Assembly (NCBI GenBank): GCA_033239005.1
Contig: BSQZ01000105.1
Coordinates: 1,265,001 to 1,329,000 of the forward strand
DNA: 64,000 nt
Origin: Lamellibrachia satsuma
Taxonomy: Eukaryota > Annelida > Polychaeta > Sabellida > Siboglinidae
Reading direction: 5' to 3'
Of this stretch, positions 1-11,753 are shown piece after piece. A program made the translations under genes and the position numbers. Under the pieces are notes generated by a model, which was given only the letters and a program-made list of their open reading frames with translations, was not told where the DNA came from and searched no databases. The number at the start of each line of letters is the position of its first letter. The first letter of the stretch is position 1.

Positions 1-259
1 TTTAGATTGTGGCCAACCTCTTCTTCATTAAGACCGCTGATAATGCTAATTTTCAAAATATGATGAATTTATTGTGATGAGTATAATATAAATAATATTT
101 CCTACCCTCACAAGAATCCGTTGTGATACGTATCCGCCTTGACTCTCCTCGTTGACGTGGTATCCAAAATGCACTGGTGGTAAATGTTGGCAGTGCAAAG
201 TAAGATTTGTTGTATACAACTATGGTCGTTGCATGCAATGATATCGTCGTTATGTTTAG

Positions 260-366
260 TTGCGTGCCCACCGCTAAGATGTCTGCGGTGCAGTTCAGGG
301 TTCCGTAATGTCGTTCTGAGGGACTCTAACGGCTGCCGCGTGTGCAAATGCAGAAGTTTGTGCGAG
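260..366 (+). CDS. Internal exon of an antistasin-like secreted Cys-rich protein
   Basis: An exon opens after a TATGTTTAG acceptor and closes at a GAG|GTTCGT donor. It reads ACPPLRCLRC, then DSNGCRVCKCRSLCE. The Cys spacing with an internal D-x-N-G-C-x-x-C-x-C is the antistasin-type signature (leech-type serine protease inhibitor and extracellular matrix modules). It starts in phase 1 and ends in phase 0, which matches the exon at 671. The upstream exons, including any signal peptide, would lie left of the window. Seen: Cys pattern and splice signals. Inferred: secretion and inhibitor-like fold. It could instead be another small disulfide-rich module. Confidence 0.6.
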
Positions 367-670
367 GTTCGTTTTTTCTATCTAATATATTTAGGGGAGA
401 AACATTCAAACTGGTACATGGGTACTCATGTGTGTCTTTTACAAGTATGTTTTTTCTCTTCTTACTTCGGAACGTGCAGCAAGCATCACGTGGTTTGATA
501 AGACAGAGAAAATAACTTCGCTAAGCGGACTCTTAAAAGATGTTGAACACTTCATTGATGGGTTCGCCATGATTTTATTTACAATCCATAAGTGATGCCT
601 TTTGATATTGCGGGTTGATGGGTAGTTATAGACATATGCATTTCATTCCATTTAATTTATAATATTTCAG

Positions 671-752
671 GTATGGAGATGTCCTCCTGGCCGCATGTGT
701 GTCTTGAAGAAATTGCACCCTGGCATGGGAGGAATTAGGCCAACTTGTGTAG
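671..752 (+). CDS. Second exon of the antistasin-like gene (CPPG module)
   Basis: Bounded by an ATATTTCAG acceptor and a GTGTAG|GTCAGT donor. In phase with the 260-366 exon it reads VWRCPPGRMCVL, then a basic and glycine-rich stretch ending RPTCV. CPPG-x-x-C is typical of small cysteine-rich extracellular modules. The exon ends in phase 1. A diverged second copy lies at 2180-2254 with the same Cys positions and donor. Family placement is by eye. Confidence 0.6.
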
Positions 753-938
753 GTCAGTATAAGAACAACAAACATTTGGTTTGGCTGTTGCTAAAACTTG
801 AATCATAGTGTTCAGTCATGGCTAAATACGTACAAGGCCGATTTGCATGGGTCCGTTGTTTAATATTGCAGCATTAATTCGTTACTGTTGCAACATATAA
901 ACCCAACTTTGTAGCGTATTCTTAATATGTGCAAAATT

Positions 939-1068
939 ACACATAATAGTTGTCTAAGGTACTCACCTTTACCTTAACAACACACATAATAGTTGTCTAA
1001 GGTACTCACCTTTACCTTAACAACACACATAATAGTTGTCTAAGGTACTCACCTTTACCTTAACAACA
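939..1068. repeat. Tandem repeat, 43-bp unit, three copies
   Basis: Three nearly identical copies of a unit containing ATAATAGTTGTCTAAGG followed by TACTCACCTTTACCTTAAC. It lies in an intron of the antistasin-like gene. A pyrimidine-rich (CCCT)n-like stretch follows at about 1148-1182. No coding potential is seen. Confidence 0.9.
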
Positions 1069-1495
1069 CACATTCACAAGCCAAGATTCAGTGTTTTGTC
1101 TGGTGGATCGCTGGTTTCTCCTTTCACCGTCCTTCCATCCTCTTATTCCCTCCCTCCCTCCCTCTTTCCCTCCCTTCTCCAGGGGCGGATTTAGGCTTGT
1201 TGGTCTCAGTCAGTCTACGTACGAACCGACGGGGGACGGGACGACACATGTGTCGTTCGACTTACGGAAGGGTTAATATTAGCTGGCTGCTAATAATTTA
1301 GCCTTTACATTGACACTAGTCCCCCCCTGGATCCGCTGTTGACTCCTCCGTGCTCCTTCCAACATTCATTCCTGCACCGACTCACACGAGACGAAGGCGT
1401 GTATTGTATTAGTCATATGACCGTAATTCCGAACGCAAACCTATTAAAAAATGTTCACGATACATCAGTTACAGCTATAACATATAATGTTGCAG

Positions 1496-1546
1496 TTTCG
1501 TCGAATGGCACAACCGGGAATTCGAATGGAACCACCAATGGGACGG
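1496..1546 (+). CDS. Short Asn-Gly-Thr linker exon of the antistasin-like gene
   Basis: A 51-nt exon between ATGTTGCAG and ACGG|GTGAGT. In phase 1 it encodes SSNGTTGNSNGTTNGT, a low-complexity linker rich in N-x-T/S sequons, as expected for an extracellular glycosylated spacer. Its entry phase matches the donor at 752. The short length makes the call tentative; phase agreement and strong splice sites support it. A partial copy of its start follows another acceptor at 2003. Confidence 0.5.
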
Positions 1547-1609
1547 GTGAGTGTCATAATTTATTTATTGGTTGAACTTGCTTCACACATTTATTTACCT
1601 GTATTAATG

Positions 1610-1754
<145 letters not shown>

Positions 1755-1793
1755 GCTTAATATGTTATGTATTAGTGTATATGTTATGTATTA

Positions 1794-1924
<131 letters not shown>

Positions 1925-2002
1925 CTATGCATTAGTGTATTAGCACCAACACTATACAATGATATTCTTTAGTGCTGTAAATATAAAAGAAAAATATTAC
2001 AG

Positions 2003-2254
<252 letters not shown>

Positions 2255-2259
2255 GTAGG

Positions 2260-3120
2260 TATAAGAACTGGATACATTTGGTTTACTTGTTGCTAAACCA
2301 CTATTCTACCACCGCAGGATACGTGCGAAGCAGATTTGCACTAGGTCGGTTTTGAATGCTTAGTTGGTTTGTTATTCTGTTTCACCAACGTTTGTTGCAG
2401 AAATGTGTTGTGTGTTGTTTTTAAGGAAATAATACTAAATAGTAAATAATATCCTAATTTGCAAACGTAACGTGATAGGGTTTTATAATAAGGAATTTAT
2501 CGGACTTGCGAGTGTACAAGGACGAAGCATAGCGAAGTCGTGTATGAATTTAGTTCTATTAAGATAATTCCAAAATCGAATATATTGAATTAATCATGAT
2601 GTGTATAACACAATATATCTTCTTAGCACCCAAACTACACTTATGGTAAATGCTGGTAGCAGACGTTCTATAAAGTTGTGCATGCAAAACATAGCAACCT
2701 GAAAGCAACTGCAATGTTAAATGTTCTTAATTCCCGTTATAATTTGTCATTTGTTGCTGCTTTATGGAATATTACATCACAGTTAAATGCAAAACATATA
2801 ACATATCTTCGTCGTAACAGTTTTTCTAGTCTAAGTCACCTCTCAATCACGCGTTATACTGGATCCACGCAATAAACCCATTAGCTACCGATTAGAGTCC
2901 TTAAGAGTGTATGTCTGAAATTAACATGAACATTTGCAGTATTCGTACTCTACTTTACAGTGTTGCAGCATATATGTAAGGTCTATCGGATTTGTCACAT
3001 GTGTACTGTCTAATATAAAACTGACTGTACTGCCCAATAATATCGCAGTATTGATCCCTAGTCCCATCTGCATCCTGAATTAACACCTGTATGTGTAGGC
3101 ATATAAAACCTTAATTACAG
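2260..3120 (+). other. Intron and unassigned sequence of the antistasin-like gene
   Basis: AT-rich DNA between the duplicated CPPG exon and the terminal exon. No recognisable coding, repeat or RNA feature is seen. A short open stretch at 2678-2875 has no motif. Confidence 0.5.
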
Positions 3121-3329
3121 CAGCCACACCTAATGTTACAGATGTGTCAGTGACCCGCAACAAACGCGAAGCAGTAAATGTGAACGACGATTCATTCGAA
3201 CCAGAAGAAGGCATATTGTCCGAGAGTAGAAGTTTACCAAAGGCTGACAACGAAGCTGCATACTCCGAGATGGTTGACGAACAGCCGCCAATCGGTGAAG
3301 ACGGATCTGAACAAACCAATGAGGCATAA
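3121..3329 (+). CDS. Terminal acidic exon of the antistasin-like gene
   Basis: A TTAATTACAG acceptor is followed, in phase 1, by about 69 codons ending in TAA. The protein starts ATPNVTDVSVTRNKREAV and continues as a strongly acidic tail (DDSFEPEEG, MVDEQPPIGEDGSEQ). NKREAV contains a dibasic, possibly proprotein-cleavage-like site. Phase agreement with the 752 and 1546 donors ties it to the upstream exons. No homologue recognised; it could belong to a different transcript. Confidence 0.5.
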
Positions 3330-4595
3330 CTCGGGTCGGACAAAGGGTTTGAGGAAGAGATTGGTGAAGAATACTTCGATGGCCAACAGGAGCAAGAACT
3401 GAAGTCAGAAAACAAAGGGCCAGGACACGAACATGCTAAGGACAGAAATATATATAAACGATCAACAAATTAAAATGAAGCAACTTTTCATAACATAATC
3501 TTGTGATATGACATTAATTATACGTTTTCCGGTTCCGGATGTCACAATGGCTAGAACGAGAAGGACAAGATGATGAAATTGAATTCGAATGATGTTGCCG
3601 AGAAGCTTGCAATTAAATTAGTGTATTTGCCATTGCATGTAAAAATCGGTCGTTATTCCCTTCTGTATAATCGAAGCAAATATAAACCCCCAGTCCTACA
3701 CACGTTTATGAATAAGCATATATGCACATAATTCTGTAACATCGTGGGGTTATTAACGATTCATCGTAACATAGGCACAGTATTGATTTAAGTTAATTAA
3801 ACAAATTGTGGAAAGGTAAAGGTATGTTCTTATATAGCGCTGTATCCGTTCCATAGGACTGCTCAAAGCGCTTTACACTTCACCCCCTGGCCGACCTGTT
3901 CATTCCAAGGCCATCTCAACTTCTTTGGGAAGTATTCTCATACACGTGATTGTTTCCCTTTAATAATTTGTCACGAACAATGTTTAATATTAATTATATT
4001 ATGCATATCTACATTGGACGAACTGGTGAAATAAATGCTGCTTGCACGAGTTATGTTGTGTCATTACTTGTACAAACGACGTGAAAAGTAAGTTAATTAA
4101 TCTGGAACAATACAAGATCAAGCAATGGTTAGACTTTTCATCGGATGAGAGCTGGCTAGGCCAATGGTTCGTGAAGCGAAGTTTGATTAGTTCTGACATA
4201 CTCAGTACCGTAACACAAATAGTCTTTTAATCACAACAATACAATTTTCTCACTACTACGACTAGAGGAAGACACATAACTAAACTATATATAAACCTAA
4301 ATGTGGATGACATAATGGAGCTGCTGAAATTTGCTAGACTGTCACAACCACAAGTTAGCTTCAGGGGTACTATTTATCAGCAAACTTTTGAACTGCGATT
4401 ATTATTATGTCACACAGTCACTTGTGGTGTTTCATGAATGAAACTTCGAACACCTTTTTTAACAAGATTTGCCATCCAAGCCAAAGGCCTAGATGACATG
4501 TGGACAAGGAAGCCATTGGCTTATTGAGAGTCCAACAATGTTCATCTACGTTTAACCCGCACTCCTGAGATATGTGTCAACCTTGGTTTTTAAAC
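3330..4595. other. Non-coding stretch with a GCGCTTTACA-type dispersed repeat
   Basis: No gene seen. About 3823-3960 contains TATATAGCGCTGTATCC, then CAAAGCGCTTTACACTTC and CCCCTGGCC, a motif set I recall as a common dispersed repeat of aquatic animals. Its exact class is unknown to me. The rest is AT-rich and featureless. Confidence 0.4.
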
Positions 4596-4607
4596 ATATT
4601 CACCCTG

Positions 4608-4681
4608 ATCATAATTACCTCTCAAGAAACTTGCAGTTTGTTTTGGATATTTCGACTGCATCTCGCAGTCTTCTTCAGCAG
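4608..4681 (+). repeat. Inverted terminal arm (left) of the Penelope-like element
   Basis: 74 bp whose reverse complement is nearly identical to 6622-6695. It includes CTCAAGAAACTTGCAGTTT and TCTTCTTCAGCAG. It overlaps no coding sequence. Confidence 0.85.
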
Positions 4682-4688
4682 ACTGAAG

Positions 4689-6660
4689 TTACGGATGTGT
4701 CACATGACCAATGTCATGTGACACAAGCTGGAGTGGGAGCTCCTGGCCGACGTCTCGGTTCAGCATAGGTTTGTTTCTGTGGATTTTAATCGCCTCCTTT
4801 ATTTTTCTCCTGTGCCAGTTCTCCTCGTGGTCTAGAATATTGACGTCCTTCATAGAGCACTGATGACCTGTGTTCAGTTTGTGTTCACTTATAGCTGATA
4901 GGGGTTGGCGACAAGATAGATGTTCTTTGATTCTTGTGCCAAGTGTTCTGGCTGTTTCTCCTATATAGTGTTGGTCACATTCTGGGCATTATATGTCATA
5001 TACTACCCCACACTTTGCTGCCTTTGCTGTTCTGTCTTTTGGGTGTACCAACAGTGACCTCAGGGTGTTGATATATTTGTGGTAAACCGGGATGTTATAG
5101 GACTTGAAAATCCTTGCTACTTGTTCTGATAGTTTACTAATGTAGGGCAGACCTATGGCATGTTGTCTTCTGCTGGTTTCTGTGGTAGTGTTCTCCTTCC
5201 TTCTCATTGGTTGCGTGGTGTTAAACATCCAAGTTTTGTAACCGTTTGCTTTCAGCACTTTCTTGATGTGGTCCACCTCTGTGTTCTTGTCTTCTCCTTC
5301 CGTTATCAGGTTTTCTGCCCTTTGGAGGAGTGTCCTGACTACTGAGCGTTTGTGTTCTAGGTGGTGATTAGAATCCCAGTTCAAATATTGGTCCGTGTGG
5401 GTTGCTTTCCGATATATCTTGACCTTGGTTGATCCATCATCATTCAGGCATACACACGTGTCTAGAAAGGCTAACGTATTGTCCTGTTCTGGTTCTACCG
5501 TGAACTTAATGTTCTCGTCCATTGAATTCAGATGGTGTGTGAAATGTTCTACTTCGCTCTCTTGTAATACTGTGAATGTGTCATCTACATACCTCAACCA
5601 GATGTCTGGAGGATGAGGTGCTTCTCTGATGGCTCTTTCCTCAAAATGTTCCATGTATAGGTTTGCCACTATCGGAGAGACCGGTGAACCCATGGCTGCT
5701 CCCTTCTTCTGTTTGTAGAATACTCCATCATAAATGAAATATGTGGTGTTCAGACAGATTTCTAACAGTGTGATGATCTGATTTACTGATAGTTCACATC
5801 TGTCTTTCAGTGTTGTATCCTGGTTTAGTCGGTCCTTTATCACTGATACCGCCTCTGTCACAGGGATACTCGTGAACAGGGCTGTCACATCAAAAGACAC
5901 AATTTTCCTCCCTGGTGGAACTTTCAACTCTTTGATCTTCTTTACAAATTGTGTGCTGTTTTTCACAAAATGTTCTGTTTTTCCAACTAGTGGGCTCAAA
6001 ATGCTGGCTAGGAACTTTGCTGTCTTGTATGTGATGCTACCTATACTTGATACTATAGGTCTTAATGGTACATTGTTCTTGTGGACCTTAGGCAATCCAT
6101 AGAATTTTGAGACTCTTTCTGATGTAGGGTAGATCCTGTAGTATAGGGCATCTGAGATCGTCTTGGTTCTTTTCCACTCTTTCATGGTGTTGACTAGTTT
6201 ACTTTTGTAAACTTTGGTGGGGTCCCTTTCCAATTTCTTGTAAGTGGTGTCGTCTACTAATAGTCCACCAATCTTTGCGTTGTAATCTGTGGCCTTCATA
6301 ATCACAGTTGCTCTACCCTTGTCTGCTGGTAGAATCTTGATCATCTTGTCGCTACGTAAAGTTTGAAGTGCTTTCTTCTCTTCCAGTGATATGTTAGATC
6401 TCTTTTTTTGGCTTTGTGTTTCATCACGGCTTTAGCTACCTCACATCTCAACCCATCGGCCCTGTGTTTTTCTTTGATGTTCTTACATGCTAGTTCTGTT
6501 GTCGTTATCAGATCGTCTATGGGAAGGTTCTGTGGGGTAACTGCAAAATTTAAACCTTTCTTCAATAGGCTGACTTCGTCACTGTCTAAATGTCTGTTCG
6601 CTAGATTAATGACCCACCTCTCTGCTGAAGAAGACTGTGAGATGCAGTCGAAATATCCAA
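4689..6660 (-). pseudogene. Penelope-like polyprotein: RT plus GIY-YIG, one frameshift and one stop
   Basis: From 6660 downwards the N-terminal part reads SSSAERWVINLANRHLDSDE, ending near a run of seven T (6403-6409) where the frame shifts by one base. The RT then runs to 4989 with YGLPKVHK, RPIVSS, VSFDVTALFTSIP, KGAAMGSPVSP and the catalytic box YVDDTF. A TAA at 4986-4988 interrupts the frame. The same frame continues as CPECDQHYIGETARTLGTR, the GIY-YIG nuclease, to a stop at 4689. Only two lesions are visible, so the copy is young or recently inactivated. It is not expected to yield a full polyprotein. Confidence 0.88.
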
Positions 6661-6695
6661 AATAAACTGCAAGTTTCTTGAGAGGTAATTATGAT
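6622..6695 (-). repeat. Inverted terminal arm (right) of the Penelope-like element
   Basis: Inverted partner of 4608-4681 with two or three mismatches. On the minus strand it overlaps the start of the open reading frame. Confidence 0.85.
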
Positions 6696-6786
6696 TAATA
6701 TTAATAACCAAGAAACCGGATCATCTATCCATTCAAGGATATTCACCCTGGTAGCAGTTACACAATCCATAGAAAATTTTTTCCAT

Positions 6787-7010
6787 TCATTTATTGTCTT
6801 CTGTGAGAAGGCCTACTATCTTTCTTGAGTGAAAAAACATATTTCTATCAATATTTTCATACCCATGCAATATCTTAAAAACTTCAATCTGATCTCCTCT
6901 GAACCTCCTTGTCTCTATAGTTGTTAAAGCACATTCTTTCAGGCGTTCTTCATAAATAAGGTCTCTCAGTTCTGGAATCATTTTAGTTGCTCTCCTCAGT
7001 ATGCACCTGT
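6787..7010 (-). pseudogene. LINE reverse transcriptase C-terminal fragment (CR1/jockey-like)
   Basis: Minus-strand reading gives RRATKMIPELRDLIYEERL, then ETRRFRGDQIEVFKILHG. This is the thumb/C-terminal block typical of CR1/jockey-type retrotransposon RTs (RRATK, RLRGD-I-E-V-K-I). Nothing recognisable precedes it at 7011-7430. It is a truncated dead copy; a related copy lies at 10500-10745. Confidence 0.75.
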
Positions 7011-7439
7011 ACAACATACATACATGCCAACTCACCATCATTCGTACGGAGTATCCCGTCGTTTTGCCAAAAAACAAAAAAAATCCGTTCCGGAGATTAA
7101 AATCTACCTCATTTAATGTTCAACGGGCAAAAAAATGTAAAGACATCTGTTTACCATTTCCCGTTTATTATTCGTGAATCGTGCTGCTTATCTGTAAGGC
7201 AGACTGTTGCCAGTCGCATGAAAAGATCAGAAGTGACAAACACAAAACGTCAACAGCACAGCCACGTACCTGAACTGGATATATGGAATAGATGACTGCA
7301 TACACCAAAATACACCAAGATACACCAAGAGTCGTCAAAATAGGATTATGACCAGCAGGATCTGGCCAAACACGACTCGGTTGGTGATCAATTACCTATC
7401 TGCGCACTAGGGTCGGCCCAGCAAAGAAATCCAATAGAT

Positions 7440-7600
7440 ATTGGCAATACATCGTCGAGGCACAATCAACGAAATGCGATTGTGGTGAACTCCAGACAAT
7501 GTCCCCTTACTATGCTGCAGACTACTATTTACAATAGAGGACCTGGCTACCGCCATGGAGCGTGCAAAAAGCAGGTGCCAGAACATGGCAAGACATCTTG
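7440..7600 (+). pseudogene. LINE RT C-terminal zinc-like fragment
   Basis: One plus frame gives STKCDCGELQTM. After a one-base shift near 7495-7505 it continues CRLLFTIEDLATAMERAK. This matches the C-terminal block C-x-C-G-x-x-Q-T-M...E-D-L-A-x-A of a widespread animal non-LTR element. Short, frameshifted relic. Confidence 0.5.
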
Positions 7601-7659
7601 TCAAATAGCAATCAAATCGAAAATACTTTATTTTCTGTCTTAAAACCATACATTTTAAA

Positions 7660-8050
7660 ACAGAAAATTGTCTTTGGACTCATTCATTGATTAATTAATT
7701 AATTAATTAGCTCTATCAATTATAAAAAAATAAAACATACTCAAACACCCAATATTATTGCATACACATGTTGTAAAGTTTACACATATGTTGTGAAGTT
7801 TACAAGTAAAATATATATAAATAACATATAAGAATATGTTAAAAAGAAAACTTGCTATACAACATGAACAGAGACTTGACTAAGTTTAAATGTTTACAGA
7901 GCTACAATACCTGCATTGTCAAAAACATACAGTGATAAGAAGTGGTGCAAATAATGTTTGGTAAATGCAGATTAAAGCAATGCATTAAATGATGAGTACA
8001 TAATATAAACATGCACGTACATTGTCTCCACCACCCCACACACACAAACA
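7660..8050. other. AT-rich unassigned stretch
   Basis: Contains TTAATTAATTAATTAATTAG at 7688 onwards and poly-A-rich sequence. No gene or repeat family is recognised. Confidence 0.5.
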
Positions 8051-8054
8051 GTAG

Positions 8055-8400
8055 CTCTTCTGACACGTCACTTGAGTGCAACGAACCAGAGTGCAACATT
8101 CAAGACAGCAACAGCAGTAGGTACACATGACTTCTTATACACATTCTTTCGTGCAAGAGGAACTTTAATACGTCTGCCAGATGGAAGTTTCTGAAATGCT
8201 AAGTTAAGTGGATGGACAGGATCAGTGAAAATGTGAAATGCCTTCCTCGCAAGTGCAGAGTCATACAGACTAGATAGCTGTTTCTGTTGCTAACCAATGA
8301 GTTTACTAGCTATGTTAACAACAAGGCCCAGTTTTGTCTTTTGTTTGACAGTAAGAAGTCCAAACCAAGTTATGATGTTGAATGACAAGATACTCTCAAC
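8055..8400 (-). pseudogene. LINE RT C-terminal fragment (Rex1/CR1-like)
   Basis: On the minus strand: VESILSFNIITWFGLLTVKQ, then LVVNIASKLIG, an in-frame stop, then DPVHPLNLAFQKLPSGRRIK and SCVPTAVAVLN. These are the end blocks (ITWFG, K-L-x-x-V-V-N, D-P-x-H-P-L, LPSGRR, P-T-A-x-x-L-N) of Rex1/CR1-type LINE reverse transcriptases. It is cut off at the (AGC)n side. Confidence 0.75.
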
Positions 8401-8520
8401 AAGACCTCAAGTTCAATTGTTTAAAAAGAACAGATGAATATATATAAAACAATAACATCTAATGTACTAAGCGACGACATCTTCTTAACAATGTACACAC
8501 TGTGGACTGCAATTGAATTT

Positions 8521-8866
<346 letters not shown>

Positions 8867-8869
8867 TTT

Positions 8870-9940
8870 GGGTGGGAAAACAGCTATCCCTTGGTCCCTC
8901 TCTTTCCTATTTTTTTTACCAAACATCCTGCTTTTTCTAATTTTTAACAACAAAATGCACAGTAAAATCGATTTGTTTGTTGCACACGAGGCCATTCTGT
9001 GCACATTTAGGCATAATTGTTTTTATCTTAAGTGATTTAACATTTTCTCACCGCAAACTAGAATAGCATATCAAAATGGCTGCTTGTAAACAAGACTAAA
9101 TACAGCTACAAATTATGAAAGTTGAGTGGAAGAGGGTGTTTCTTGCTTTTTGGTCACTTTACCACTTTTCCATGAGCAAATTCATGCTTTTCTATGAGCA
9201 GATGTTGACACCGATGGATCAGAAACAGTTAACCAAGTATTTATTCGCCATTACATTTACATAAAGAGTCTCTATGAAATAAAAATGGATTGGTTGTGAT
9301 GTGTGAATTGTTAAAGAACTTTTGTATCAGATAAGTGATTGAATAAGGTTAGTCTTGTATGTATTATCTCATTTATTAGATCATCCATGGCAAATAAAGT
9401 GCCTAATCAAAGATTGCTACTTGGTTATGTTAAAGCATAAAATATTTTTCTGAAATTGAAATGTTGTGGCTGAAGATTTGCAGGTGTGGGGTTTCTCCTA
9501 TATTCAACCACCAAATTAACAAAACTGGGCAACTACATTCATAATTTCTATGCATCATGTTGTTATATATGCAGTGTTTTAGTCACCATCAACTTATCAC
9601 CTTGCCAGAGGACATTCTATTATCTAAGCCTTCCCTCCAATTCACAGGTTCCTGAATGACCAGTCCACCCCAGTTGGTTAACGTCCCATTCACACATGCT
9701 GAACCTGATCTCTCTCAGGCTAGTGACTGGAATAGTGACTACAGGCCTTCTGAAAATGCCTGTGTAAAATGCATATGAACTAACCAGTAATACCAACTAT
9801 TAAATGAGCACTTAATTGAGAATTAATTGGGAATTTGTCAATTAAATTAAATTAATCCATTTTGGTAAAGTTAATTAATTAAATTTAATTAAATAGCTTT
9901 TCTGGAGAAGTGAATTAATTAAATTAAATCAAGTTATTTT
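8870..9940. other. Unassigned intergenic DNA
   Basis: No coding motif recognised on either strand. 9820-9945 is rich in TTAATTAA-type words grading into the following (AT)n tract. Confidence 0.5.
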
Positions 9941-9944
9941 TAAT

Positions 9945-10745
<801 letters not shown>

Positions 10746-11068
10746 TGACTGTGTTAATGCTTGTAGTGTGAATATGTTTTAAAATATCTGATAAGGGCAG
10801 GCTATACATAGATGATAAAATTATTTCGATAAGTCAATGGTTTCCTTGTCCATTTGCCATCTGGAACGTGATGTTTTCGATGGCAATCTTGTTAGATCGT
10901 GTTAAAAGTAACTGTGGTCTGAACCCACCTACCTAAAGATTATCTTGCTGTGTAGACCAATAGAAATCAGTGATACATACTAACACTGGCAGTAGCCGGA
11001 CCACGTTGAGCACTGATCAAAGCCGAAGGAAGTTTTGTTGGAAGATTAATTTTTGTGTAATAGTCGCT

Positions 11069-11228
11069 ATGCCTGTTGACATAGACTTATCGTCGTATGC
11101 CGAGGGACAAGCTGAAGCAACTCTGCATTTACTGCCATGTAGAATAGAGCACAATGGCGAAGCCAACGTAGCAAGTTATTTTACCACCGGCATCCGACCA
11201 GACACAGTCACAGACAAAACGCAAAAAG
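11069..11228 (+). CDS. RNASEH2C: Ribonuclease H2 subunit C, first coding exon
   Basis: ATG at 11069 opens MPVDIDLSSYAEG, then ATLHLLPCRIEHNG and VASYFTTGIRPD, and ends at CAAAAAG|GTAGGCT, a good donor. A-T-L-H-L-L-P-C followed by a G-x-x-x-V-x-x-F-F/Y-T segment is the hallmark N-terminal strand of animal RNASEH2C, the non-catalytic subunit of the RNase H2 complex that removes ribonucleotides from DNA. Later exons (F-R-G-R region) were not found downstream; they may lie beyond the MULE and hAT insertions or outside the window. The only host housekeeping gene I recognise with confidence. Confidence 0.8.
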
Positions 11229-11450
11229 GTAGGCTAGATTCTCTTTTTTCTTCGGTGTTATTGTAGAGTTATAAAAATATGTCGAACTGTAGTGAATAGT
11301 AAGTTTATTTAAACATCGACATAACGATACAAGTTTACATCGAGCCCGCGCTTGCGGTCTGCCCAGTGTCAGTGTGTGGGGCGCCGCTCGAACATTTAAC
11401 GGGCAGGGTATGGGGGCGCCGTTGCCGTTGGCGTTTCTCAGTCTCAAGTG
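11229..11450. other. RNASEH2C intron 1 start, GC-rich
   Basis: Contains the GC-rich sequence GGGGCGCCGCTCG and GGGCAGGGTATGGGGGCGCC. No coding sequence recognised. Confidence 0.4.
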
Positions 11451-11753
11451 TCAAGTGGTTTAGTCCAAACAGCCCAAACCTGGGCTAACGCAGGAGTTTG
11501 TGGTGGACTGTGCGCATGCGCTGTGGGTGGTACTTTGACACATGCGCCTGTGTAAGATCGGTCTAGTACCCCTAGCCCCCGTCCCACTAGCCCCCCGAGG
11601 GCTACTGGCACTAACGGGCGGGGGGCTAGTGGCACTACTTATCATTTTGCCAAAGCCACCTGGCTGTTCCATTCAGTATTCTATCCCATCTTATAATAAT
11701 TTGTTTGCACATATAATACCATATCCATATGCAAGCATGACTAGTCAGTGAAA

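Larger units (their letters stand above)
4596..6750 (-). mobile_element. Penelope-like retroelement with flanking 12-bp direct repeats
   Basis: The element reads on the minus strand. ATATTCACCCTG occurs at both 4596-4607 and 6739-6750, consistent with a target-site duplication. Inside, 74-bp near-identical inverted arms lie at 4608-4681 and 6622-6695, sharing GGATATTTCGACTGCATCTC. Between them lies a Penelope-type RT plus GIY-YIG coding region. Known of the family: PLEs encode an RT related to telomerase and a GIY-YIG nuclease and carry terminal repeats in varied orientation. A perfect 11-bp stem with a 4-nt loop sits at 4698-4723. Confidence 0.85.

Noticed and set aside
4600..4900. Hammerhead ribozyme in the Penelope terminal repeat
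   Set aside because: CTGATGA-like words occur, but the required GAAA core and three stems could not be aligned.
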